From Roseiarcus sp963794655 (lineage in GTDB: Bacteria > Pseudomonadota > Alphaproteobacteria > Rhizobiales > Beijerinckiaceae): 64,000 nucleotides of DNA. Shown here one piece after another: positions 42,006 to 49,415 of the stretch (positions are counted from its first letter, which is position 1; each line of letters starts with the position of its first letter). The position numbers and the translations under genes are program-made. Location of the stretch: positions 744,001 through 808,000 of the forward strand of contig CAWCEV010000008.1 in NCBI GenBank assembly GCA_963794655.1, written 5' to 3'. The notes under the pieces were generated by a model. It had not been told where the DNA came from. It saw nothing but the letters and a program-made list of their open reading frames with translations, and did no database searches.

Positions 42006-43616
42006 ATGGAAACGACCCACGCGTTTCAGATGTTGATCGTGCTCCTGATCGTGATTTCCGCCGTCGCGGTCCTAGCCCGGCGGCTTCAAATCCCGCCCTC
42101 CATCCTGCTTGTGATCACCGGCGCTGGGCTCGCCGTCATTCCAGGTCTGCCGGCCATCGAACTCGCGCCGGACCTCGTCCTCGTGCTGGTCCTTCCGCCG
42201 CTCATCTACGCTTCGGCGGTGGCGATGAGCTGGAAGGAGTTCCGCTTCAACCTGCGGCCGATCGCCCTCCTCGCCATCGGCTGCGTTCTCTTCACCGCGG
42301 CTGCCGTCGCCGCCGCAACCCACTGGCTGCTCGGTTTTCCCTGGGCGGTCGGGTTCGTGCTCGGCGCCATCGTTTCTCCTCCCGACGCGGTCGCGCCGCT
42401 CGCAGTCGCCCGCCGGATGCAGATGCCGAGGCGGCTCATGGTCGTTCTCGAGGGCGAGGGTCTGGCGAACGACGCCACGGCCCTCGTGCTCTACCGCTTC
42501 GCAGTCGCCGCGGTGAGCCTCGGGACCTTCTCGCTCAGCCAGGCCGCCGGCAGTCTCGTCGCCATCCTCGCCGGCGAAGTGATCTGGGGAATCGGCGTCG
42601 GCTGGCTGATGCTTCGCCTACGACGCTGGGTCCGCGATCCGAAGGTCGAGATCATGCTTTCCCTACTCACGCCATATGCGGCTTATTGGCCGCCCGAGCA
42701 GCTCGGCGGTTCCGGCGTGCTCGCGACCGTCGCCGCCGGCCTTTACATCAGCTGGAACGGTCTCAGGCTCATCAGCGCGGCGACGCGGCTCCAGGGCATC
42801 TTCTTCTGGGACTTCCTCATCTACCTTATCGAAGGCCTCGTGTTCCTCGTTACCGGCCTTCAGGCGCGCGCGGTCATTGCGGCCAACGGCTCCCAGGCGA
42901 TTTCCGGACTCGCTATCGCCGCCGCCGTCGTCAGCGCCGTGGTCATCGCGGCCCGGTTCATCTGGGTGTACCCGGCCGCCTATATTCCGCGTCTCATCGT
43001 TCCCGGCCTGCGCCGCAGGGATCCCATGCCGTCCTGGCAATGGTTGTTCACACTCGGATTCACTGGCATCCGGGGCGTCGTTTCGCTCGCCGCCGCGCTC
43101 GCAATCCCGTTCGCGACCGCCGACGGAAACCCATTTCCGGACCGCGAGCTCATCCTGTTCCTCACCTTCTGCGTGATCTTCGTGACCCTCGTCGGTGAGG
43201 GGCTGACACTGCCCCTGGTCGTTCGCGCCTTCGGTCTTGCCTTTACTGGGCGCCGCGAGCGGGTTGAGGAAGGCCACGAGGAGTTCCAGGCGCGCAGGCA
43301 GTCGATCGAGGCGGCGATGGCGGAGCTCGACCGGCTGGCGACCGAGCGCCGGGCGCCGGAGCCGGTAGTGCGGCCGATCCGCGCGGCGCATGTCACCCGG
43401 CTCAAACTCGTCGAGGCGCGCAATGACGGCGATGCACGCCACAGGCGGCTGGTCGATCTCGGCGACGAGATAGAACTCGCGCTGATCGAGGCCGAGCGCG
43501 ACCGGGTCAACGACCTCTACCGCGACGGGAAACTGAAAGATGACCCCCGGCGGCGGATCGAGCGCGAACTCGACCTGCGTGACGCCCACCTCACGAACGT
43601 GCGGGCGGTGGAATGA
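42006..43616 (+). CDS. CPA1-family Na+/H+ antiporter
   Basis: 536 residues with about 12 transmembrane helices (residues about 8-420) and a hydrophilic, coiled C-terminal tail (about 425-536). Helix 3-4 contains LAPDLVLVLVLPPLIYASAV; the ion-binding helix VGFVLGAIVSPPDAVAPLA carries the conserved acidic residue, and EGEGLANDATALVLYRFA the Asn-Asp pair of the CPA1 group. TGIRGVVSLAAALAIP is the late motif. It exchanges cytoplasmic Na+ (or K+) for protons. Solo gene with its own promoter region. Confidence 0.95.
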   Translation: METTHAFQMLIVLLIVISAVAVLARRLQIPPSILLVITGAGLAVIPGLPAIELAPDLVLVLVLPPLIYASAVAMSWKEFRFNLRPIALLAIGCVLFTAAAVAAATHWLLGFPWAVGFVLGAIVSPPDAVAPLAVARRMQMPRRLMVVLEGEGLANDATALVLYRFAVAAVSLGTFSLSQAAGSLVAILAGEVIWGIGVGWLMLRLRRWVRDPKVEIMLSLLTPYAAYWPPEQLGGSGVLATVAAGLYISWNGLRLISAATRLQGIFFWDFLIYLIEGLVFLVTGLQARAVIAANGSQAISGLAIAAAVVSAVVIAARFIWVYPAAYIPRLIVPGLRRRDPMPSWQWLFTLGFTGIRGVVSLAAALAIPFATADGNPFPDRELILFLTFCVIFVTLVGEGLTLPLVVRAFGLAFTGRRERVEEGHEEFQARRQSIEAAMAELDRLATERRAPEPVVRPIRAAHVTRLKLVEARNDGDARHRRLVDLGDEIELALIEAERDRVNDLYRDGKLKDDPRRRIERELDLRDAHLTNVRAVE

Positions 43617-43628
43617 TCGTCCGGAGAT

Positions 43629-44141
43629 TCACGTCAGCTCAAGCGTGAATGGCGTCCCCTCGTAGCAGGCCTCGCCGCGGCCGATGGCCGCGATCGCCTC
43701 ATTCATCCGGCCCCGCCGGCCGAGCGCATCGTCGGCGAGGGCGATGAGGCGCGGGTTGGGCGAGGCAGTCGGCGAGGCGGCGCGCATCGCCCTGGCGAGA
43801 GCGAATTCGTCGCCGCCGGGGTTCAGCGCGCAGGCTGCGATATAGGCGGCCGCGGTCGAGCGGCTAACGCCGGCGAAACAATGGATCACCATCGGCTCTG
43901 CGCGGTCCCAGGCGTGGACGAAGCCGAGCAGCTCTTCAAGGTGGCTCGCATCTGCAAGGATCTGGCCGGGCATCGGATCGACGATGTCGGAAAGGGCGAG
44001 GTAAAGATGGCGCTCGGGTCTGATCCCGTTCGGGCGCTCGACTTCCGTCCCGGGGCTCAACAAGGTGACGAGCGAGCGGGCGCCGGTTTTCGCCACGGTT
44101 TCGCCGATGAGCGCGAGCGAGCAGACATGAAGGCGCGGCAT
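43629..44141 (-). CDS. Protein tyrosine phosphatase-like protein
   Basis: 170 residues with the phosphatase signature HCFAGVSRST (Cys88, Arg94, CX5R) and a plausible general acid loop around SDIVDPMPGQ. This is a tyrosine phosphatase fold typical of small alphaproteobacterial members. It precedes the HD hydrolase-tag region on the same strand, separated by 25 bases, and may be in the same transcript. Substrates are unknown. Confidence 0.88.
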   Translation of the reverse strand: MPRLHVCSLALIGETVAKTGARSLVTLLSPGTEVERPNGIRPERHLYLALSDIVDPMPGQILADASHLEELLGFVHAWDRAEPMVIHCFAGVSRSTAAAYIAACALNPGGDEFALARAMRAASPTASPNPRLIALADDALGRRGRMNEAIAAIGRGEACYEGTPFTLELT

Positions 44142-44166
44142 GGGACGTTTCCTGAAGGGAAAGCTC

Positions 44167-44781
44167 TTATAGGGTGACGGCCGCGGGAGCGTCGAGTTCG
44201 GCGAACCCGGTCAGAAAACGGGCTTCAACGGCAGCGGGACGCATCGCCTCGAGGTACGCTGCGAAATCGCTCAGCGGCAGGTCGGGCGCGCCAAAGAGCT
44301 TGCGCGCCTCCGCAATCGAGAAGCCGGCGAGCGCGGTCGCCTCAAGATATGCGGAGGCCCGGTCGGCGATCTTGATCAGCCGGTTGAGATCGTCGGGCGG
44401 CTCGGCAGGCAGGCCGAACCGGACGTGAATGGCTCGTTTCAGGCGTTCTTCGATCAGCCTGTATTCGTCGCCGATCGCCGCCTTGAAGGGCGAGATCATG
44501 TCGCCGATCACATACTCGGGCGCGTCGTGCAGGAGCGCCACGAGCCGCGCCTCGCGGGAAGGAGCGGGCGCGCCGGCGGTGAACAGCGCCTCCACCAACA
44601 GCGAATGCTGGGCGACCGAAAAGATCTCCGGCCCCTTGGTCTGGCCGTTCCAGCGGGCCACGCGCGCAAGACCATGCGCGATGTCGCCGATCTCAACGTC
44701 GAGCGGGGACGGGTCGATAAGGTCGAGCCGGCGGCCCGAGAGCATCCGCTGCCAGGCGCGGGGCGGCGCGCCTTCGCTCAT
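44167..44781 (-). CDS. HD-domain hydrolase (YfbR-like)
   Basis: 204 residues with the HD metal site: His59 (SVAQHSLLV), His85-Asp86 (ALLHDAPEYVIGDM) and a late Asp in KIADRASAYLEA. The fold matches YfbR-type 5'-nucleotidases or related phosphohydrolases of dNMPs. ATG 44781 overlaps the tag stop (ATGA), so translation is coupled; the longer frame start would overlap tag further. Exact substrate unproven. Confidence 0.9.
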   Translation of the reverse strand: MSEGAPPRAWQRMLSGRRLDLIDPSPLDVEIGDIAHGLARVARWNGQTKGPEIFSVAQHSLLVEALFTAGAPAPSREARLVALLHDAPEYVIGDMISPFKAAIGDEYRLIEERLKRAIHVRFGLPAEPPDDLNRLIKIADRASAYLEATALAGFSIAEARKLFGAPDLPLSDFAAYLEAMRPAAVEARFLTGFAELDAPAAVTL

Positions 44782-45440
44782 GGCTTGAACTCGCGCGCCA
44801 GCGCCCGGCAGGCCTTGTGACGGCAGCAATCGACGAGATGGTCGTTGACCATTCCAGTCGCCTGCATGAAGGCGTAGATGATCGTCGGCCCGACGAAGTT
44901 GCCGCCGCGTCCGCGCAAGTCCTTGGCGATGGCGCGCGAGATGTCGGTCTCGGCCGGCACCTCTTTCAGGCTGCCGCGCATGTTGTCGATCGGCCGACCG
45001 TCCACGAAGCTCCAGAGGTGATGCGCGAGCCCGCCCTTGTCGGCGAGGTCGAGCGTAATGCGGGCGAGCGCCACCGTCGCCTCGATCTTGGCCCTGTTAC
45101 GCACGATGCCGGCGTCCTGCATCAGGGCGTCCTTTTTCTTCTCGGTCCAGCGCGCGATCTTCTTCGGATCGAAGCCGTCGAACGCCTTACGGAAGGCGGG
45201 GCGCTTGCGCAGAATGGTGATCCAGGAAAGCCCCGCCTGGAAGCCGTCGAGCACCAGCTTCTCGAACATCGCCCGGTCGTCGTATTCCGGCACGCCCCAT
45301 TCCTCGTCGTGATAGGCAAGGTAGAGCGGATCGGCGCCCGGCCACGGACATCGGAGGAGACCGTCACCGCCCTTGATCGCCGTTACGGCTCGCGGCGGCT
45401 TTTCCTTTTCGACAAGCAGCGGCTTTTCTTTTCCAGGCAT
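44778..45440 (-). CDS. tag: DNA-3-methyladenine glycosylase I
   Basis: Base-excision glycosylase, 220 residues from ATG 45440, preceded by AGGAAGGG. The zinc-linked pieces RCPWPG, YHDEEWG and HLVDCCRHKAC are in place, along with LSWITILRKRPAFRKAF and NFVGPTIIYAFMQATGMVNDH. It removes 3-methyladenine and 3-methylguanine. The basic N-terminal extension before residue 30 is longer than in E. coli Tag. The upstream frame overlaps the divergent acuI gene and is not used. Confidence 0.95.
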   Translation of the reverse strand: MPGKEKPLLVEKEKPPRAVTAIKGGDGLLRCPWPGADPLYLAYHDEEWGVPEYDDRAMFEKLVLDGFQAGLSWITILRKRPAFRKAFDGFDPKKIARWTEKKKDALMQDAGIVRNRAKIEATVALARITLDLADKGGLAHHLWSFVDGRPIDNMRGSLKEVPAETDISRAIAKDLRGRGGNFVGPTIIYAFMQATGMVNDHLVDCCRHKACRALAREFKP

Positions 45441-45543
45441 CAGCGCCCTTCCTCTCAACCATCCCCGAGGCTCGCCATTTGACCGGCCCGGAATCCCGCT
45501 CATAGACTTCGCCTCTTCGTTCGCCAACTCAAGGGCAAAGGCC

Positions 45544-46527
45544 ATGACGTTCCGCGCCGTTCGAGCCGACAAGACCGACGCAGGGCAGACTGTCAGGTTC
45601 GTCGACATGGACGAAAATGACCTCATGGAAGGCGACGTGACGATCCGCGTCACCCACTCGACCGTCAACTACAAGGACGGGCTCGCGCTCGGCGGCAAAT
45701 CGCCGATCATCCGGAGCTTTCCGATGGTGCTCGGCGTCGATCTCGCCGGCATTGTCGAAACGTCGCGCAGACCCGATTTCGTGCCCGGCGACGAGGTGGT
45801 CCTGACCGGTCACGGCCTCAGCGAGACCCACTTCGGCGGCTATGCCGAGAGAGCGCGGGTCAACGGCGACTGGCTGGTCAGGCTGCCGAAAGGGCTGACG
45901 CGCGCCGAGACGATGGCTATCGGCACCGCGGGCTTCACTGCGATGCTGGCGCTGATGGCGATCGAGGGGGCGGGCGTCACTCCGTCCTCGGGGGCGGCGC
46001 TGGTGACGGGCGCGGCGGGCGGCGTCGGCTCGATGGCGATCGCCCTCCTCGCCGGCAAAGGCTGGACGGTCCTCGCTTCGACCGGGCGGCCGAGCGAAGC
46101 CGGCTATCTGAAGTCGCTCGGCGCGGCCGAGGTGATCGACCGGGCGACGCTCAGCGCGCCCGGCCGGCCGCTCGGCAAGGAGCGCTGGGCGGCGGCCGTC
46201 GACAGCGTCGGCTCGACCACGCTCGCCAATGTGCTGGCCCAGACGCAATATGGCGGCGCGGTCGCCGCCTGCGGCCTCGCGGGAGGCATGGACCTGCCCG
46301 CGACGGTCGCGCCGTTCATCCTGCGCGGCGTCTCGCTCCTCGGGATCGAGAGCGTCCATTGCCCGGCGCCGCGCCGGCTCAAGGCGTGGCGGCGGCTCGC
46401 GGCCGACCTCGACCGCGCCAAGCTCGCCGCAATGACCGAGACCATCCCGTTCGATCGCGTATTCGAGGCCGGGGCGCGGATCGTGAAGGGCGAGACCCGC
46501 GGACGGCTGGTGGTGACCATCGCTTGA
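45544..46527 (+). CDS. acuI: Acrylyl-CoA reductase AcuI/YhdH
   Basis: NADPH-dependent MDR enzyme, 327 residues from ATG 45544. MTFRAVRADKT opens the family; VTHSTVNYKDGLALGGKSPI, VLGVDLAGIVE, TGAAGGVGSMAIALLA (nucleotide binding) and YGGAVAACGLAGGMDLPATV follow. It reduces acryloyl-CoA to propionyl-CoA, a detoxification step in propionate/acrylate and DMSP metabolism; no DMSP lyase is visible here. It is divergent from tag. Confidence 0.93.
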   Translation: MTFRAVRADKTDAGQTVRFVDMDENDLMEGDVTIRVTHSTVNYKDGLALGGKSPIIRSFPMVLGVDLAGIVETSRRPDFVPGDEVVLTGHGLSETHFGGYAERARVNGDWLVRLPKGLTRAETMAIGTAGFTAMLALMAIEGAGVTPSSGAALVTGAAGGVGSMAIALLAGKGWTVLASTGRPSEAGYLKSLGAAEVIDRATLSAPGRPLGKERWAAAVDSVGSTTLANVLAQTQYGGAVAACGLAGGMDLPATVAPFILRGVSLLGIESVHCPAPRRLKAWRRLAADLDRAKLAAMTETIPFDRVFEAGARIVKGETRGRLVVTIA

Positions 46528-46932
46528 GGCCGATCCCACGCGCCGGATAGGGCCCGAAAAAACTTAGCCAAGCCCAGCCGAGGCCGGCCAAAACTCAAGT
46601 CGAGCCGATCCAAGAAAAGGGCTTGCATTTCCTTGTATCTCCTTGTCCGAAACGAGCCTTTTCAAAGCGTTGCGCCGACGGGTCGGGGCCGAGAATCCTT
46701 TGTCGGCCCGGGCGACGAGCCGCCTCCAAGGAGACGGCGCATTCCGCCGCCTGCAACGCGGTCGCGAGGTTCGATGGTGTTTTCCATTGCCGAAAGAGCA
46801 TACTCCGCGTTTCTGATTTTCGCAACACATAATGTCGGACGATCGCTAATTTCGACAGTCCGCCCAATCAGTTGTAGCCGTTCCGAGGACTGCCGAGCCG
46901 CTCAAGCCGGCGTCAGCCGGGGAAAGCGCGCG
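46528..46932. other. 405-base gap; weak ORF only
   Basis: No confident gene. A minus-strand reading frame at 46595-46867 (90 codons, TTG start) and a second overlapping one at 46564-46830 are open, but neither has a ribosome-binding site. Near 46620-46655 the minus strand carries the repeated pattern ACAAGGA...ACAAGGA. CCGGC-GTCA-GCCGG (46907-46920) is a small hairpin just beyond the hisG stop, possibly its end, without a T-run. Confidence 0.4.
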
Positions 46933-47943
46933 CTACTGCCTCGGCCCGATGCGGCGCTCCAGCGCTTCGTAGAGCGCGTTGCGGGCGCTGAAGGCTTGTT
47001 CGAGCGCGGCGACGCTGACCCGTTCGGCGCCTTTCTCGAGCAGCCAGCCGGCGAGTTCGGCGACCCGGTCGCGAGCGCAGTGGAGCGCGACGAAGCCGTG
47101 CGGATCGACGTCCTCGCCGGTCGCCGGAACCGCGCCGAACCGCTCATAGGCCGCCTCGACCGCGAGATGGGCCGGGCTCGGCAGGCGGGCGCGGACCTCG
47201 CGCGACTTTAAAGCCTCCTCGCTCGCCGCGATCCGGGCGAGGATGTCGCGCGCGGCCTGCCGCGCCCGCGCGCCCCATGGCGCGGTCAGCGAGGCGATGA
47301 GCGTCGCCTGCGAGCGCAGGATCACGCCGTCGTCGAGGGGTTTCAGCGCGTTTGCCGCAAGCGTCGCGCCGGTGGTGGTGATGTCGACGATGAGCTCGGC
47401 CGAGCCTGAGGCCGGCGCGCCCTCGGTCGCGCCGAGGCTCTCGACGATGCGATAGTCGGCGACGCCATGCTCGGCGAAAAAGCGCCGAGTCAGGTTGACG
47501 TATTTGGTCGCGACCCGCATCCGCTCGCCGCGCTTGGCGCGATAGGCCGAAGCGACGTCGTCGAGATCGGCCATCGAGCGCACGTCGATCCAGGCCCTCG
47601 GCGCGGCGACCACCACATTGGCGTGGCCGAAGCCAAGCGGGCTCAGGAGCTCGAGCCGGGCGTCGGCATCGGCCACCTTCTCGCGCACCAGGTCTTCGCC
47701 GGCGACGCCGAAATGGGCCTGGCCGGCGGCGAGCTGCCCGACGATCTCGGCCGAGGAGACATAGGCGACCTCAACTCCGGCAAGGCCAGCGATCGCGCCG
47801 CGATAGTCGCGCACGCCGCGCCCCTGCACGAGCTCGAGCCCGGCCCGGGCGAAGAACGCCGCGGCCGCTTCCTGCAACCGCCCCTTCGACGGGACGGCGA
47901 GGACGAGCGGACCCTCGGCGCCGTTGCCGGGAGCAGCGGTCAT
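46933..47943 (-). CDS. hisG: ATP phosphoribosyltransferase catalytic subunit
   Basis: First enzyme of histidine synthesis, 336 residues from ATG 47943. AVPSKGRLQEAAAAFFARAGL, the membrane-like VEVAYVSSAEIVGQLAAGQAHFGVAGEDLV and the PRPP-binding ESLGATEGAPASGSAELIVDITTTG are present. The C-terminal part after residue about 230 (YERFGAVPATGEDVDPHG onward) is about 100 residues longer than in short HisG. A hisZ gene is upstream on the same strand, 133 bases away, with a palindromic repeat in between. Confidence 0.95.
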   Translation of the reverse strand: MTAAPGNGAEGPLVLAVPSKGRLQEAAAAFFARAGLELVQGRGVRDYRGAIAGLAGVEVAYVSSAEIVGQLAAGQAHFGVAGEDLVREKVADADARLELLSPLGFGHANVVVAAPRAWIDVRSMADLDDVASAYRAKRGERMRVATKYVNLTRRFFAEHGVADYRIVESLGATEGAPASGSAELIVDITTTGATLAANALKPLDDGVILRSQATLIASLTAPWGARARQAARDILARIAASEEALKSREVRARLPSPAHLAVEAAYERFGAVPATGEDVDPHGFVALHCARDRVAELAGWLLEKGAERVSVAALEQAFSARNALYEALERRIGPRQ

Positions 47944-47963
47944 TGGCCCTGCTCCCTCTTGGC

Positions 47964-48053
47964 CGTCATCGCGAGAGCAGCGAAGCAATCGGGGAGAACG
48001 TCGAACGACCCTCGATCTGGATTGCTTCGTCGCTGACGCTCCTCGCAATGACG
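47964..48053. repeat. Palindromic intergenic repeat, copy 1
   Basis: 90-bp element bounded by CGTCAT and ATGACG. Its long arms contain GCGAAGCAATC on the left and GATTGCTTCG on the right, with CTCGCAATGACG closing. It forms a long hairpin and occurs again at 55208-55296. It lies between hisZ and hisG. It resembles the widespread CGTCATTGCGAGC...GAAGCAATCC repeat of alphaproteobacteria. Confidence 0.85.
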
Positions 48054-48076
48054 GGTTTCGCGTGAACGCGGCATGC

Positions 48077-49231
48077 TCAGCTTTCTCCGGCGTTTGCCAG
48101 CCGGTCGATGGTGATCGCGGCGCCGACGGCGGGGATGTCAGCGCCCGCGCCGAGCCGCCTCGCGAGCCCGTCGTAGCGTCCGCCCGCGAGCGCGGTCTTG
48201 GCGCCGGCGGCTGCCGCATCGTGGGCCTCGAATACGAAGCCGGTGTAATAATCGAAGTCGCGCACGAATGCGGCGCTGAAGCGGATATCCTCGAGTTTGG
48301 CGCCGCGGGCGGCGATGAAGCCGTTGCGCAACTCGAAGGAATCGATGGCCGCATCGAGGGCGAGGCCAGCGGAGTCGGCAAGGCGGCGAAGCTCGATCGC
48401 GGCCTCGTCGGGGTCCCCGGAAATGGCCAGGAAGGCGTCCAGCACCGCCCGCTTCTCGGCTTCGATCGGCTCGCCGGATCTAAGCGACGCCTGTTCGAGG
48501 AAGCGGTCGGCGATCTCGCCGGCGCTGCGCCCGCCGACCGTCTCGATGCCGGCGATCGCGAGCAAGTCCTCGACCAGCGCCTTCGCGCCGGCGTGATCGG
48601 CGCTTTCCAGCGCCGCCAGCACGCCCGCCTGCGCAAGCGCGCCCTGGCTTGGGCGATTGAAGATGGCGTCGAGGCTGCGCCCGCGCGCGACGCCGCGGCG
48701 CAAACGGCGCCGCCAGACCTCCGGAATGTCGAGCGAAGCAAGGACGCCCTCGAACAGGCCGGCGTCGCCGAGCCGGGCGGCGAGCTGGCCGCCCCCCGCC
48801 GCCGTAGCCGCCTCGAGACTGAGCGTGAACACTTCGGCGTCGGCCGCCTCGGCGTCGCCGCGGCCGAAGCTCTCGAGCCCGGTCTGCGTCTCTTCGCCCG
48901 CCTGCCCCGCCCGCGCCCGGAACACCGGGCCAAGATAGGAAAATTCGGCGACGCCGCCGGCCCTCTCCGACGCGAGATAGGCGCGGCAGACGGGAATTGT
49001 GTATTCCGGCCTGAGGCAAAGCTCCTCGCTCGCGGCGCCCGTGGTCAGGAAAAGCCGCCGGCGGACCTCTTCGCCCGACATGTCGAGGAAGATCGCCGCC
49101 GGATGCAGGACCGGCGGCTCGGTCCGCTCGAATCCCGCGGCGAGAAAATGGTCGAGCGCGCGCTCGCCGGCGCTGCGCGGCGCCTGGCTCACGGGATCGG
49201 ATAAGGTCGGCGCTTCAACGGTCGGGGTCAC
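48077..49231 (-). CDS. hisZ: ATP phosphoribosyltransferase regulatory subunit
   Basis: HisS-like protein without tRNA-charging activity, 384 residues. Class II synthetase-like motifs are RPEYTIPVCRAYLAS and FSYLGPVFRAR (motif 2), and AGGRYDGLARRLG (motif 3). It partners HisG to give the active ATP phosphoribosyltransferase. The frame is open much further upstream, but GTG 49231 (VTPTVEAPTLSDP) is the only start giving family length, with GAGGG upstream. It is divergent from the MscS gene. No hisS lies in the window. Confidence 0.9.
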   Translation of the reverse strand: MTPTVEAPTLSDPVSQAPRSAGERALDHFLAAGFERTEPPVLHPAAIFLDMSGEEVRRRLFLTTGAASEELCLRPEYTIPVCRAYLASERAGGVAEFSYLGPVFRARAGQAGEETQTGLESFGRGDAEAADAEVFTLSLEAATAAGGGQLAARLGDAGLFEGVLASLDIPEVWRRRLRRGVARGRSLDAIFNRPSQGALAQAGVLAALESADHAGAKALVEDLLAIAGIETVGGRSAGEIADRFLEQASLRSGEPIEAEKRAVLDAFLAISGDPDEAAIELRRLADSAGLALDAAIDSFELRNGFIAARGAKLEDIRFSAAFVRDFDYYTGFVFEAHDAAAAGAKTALAGGRYDGLARRLGAGADIPAVGAAITIDRLANAGES

Positions 49232-49415
49232 CGGACGGCCCTCAAAGTCTAGAGCGCACCCCTTTAACAAAGCCGGTTCAAGCGCGCAGCCCTTTTCCCG
49301 GGGCAGAGTGAACGCAGTCTTGGCTTTAAGGCCGCGGTTGCCGCGGCGGGCCGGCCATGGTCGGATGGATGAGGGAGCGCGCCGCCGAATCAGCCTCGGG
49401 GCCATTTGCCTGAAG

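Noticed and set aside
46633..47211. 192-codon plus-strand frame in the gap and over hisG
   Set aside because: No ribosome-binding site; most of it is antisense to hisG and low in recognisable motifs.
46933..48933. 666-codon HisG
   Set aside because: The N-terminal half crosses hisZ in the wrong frame and a palindromic repeat; hisG starts at 47943.
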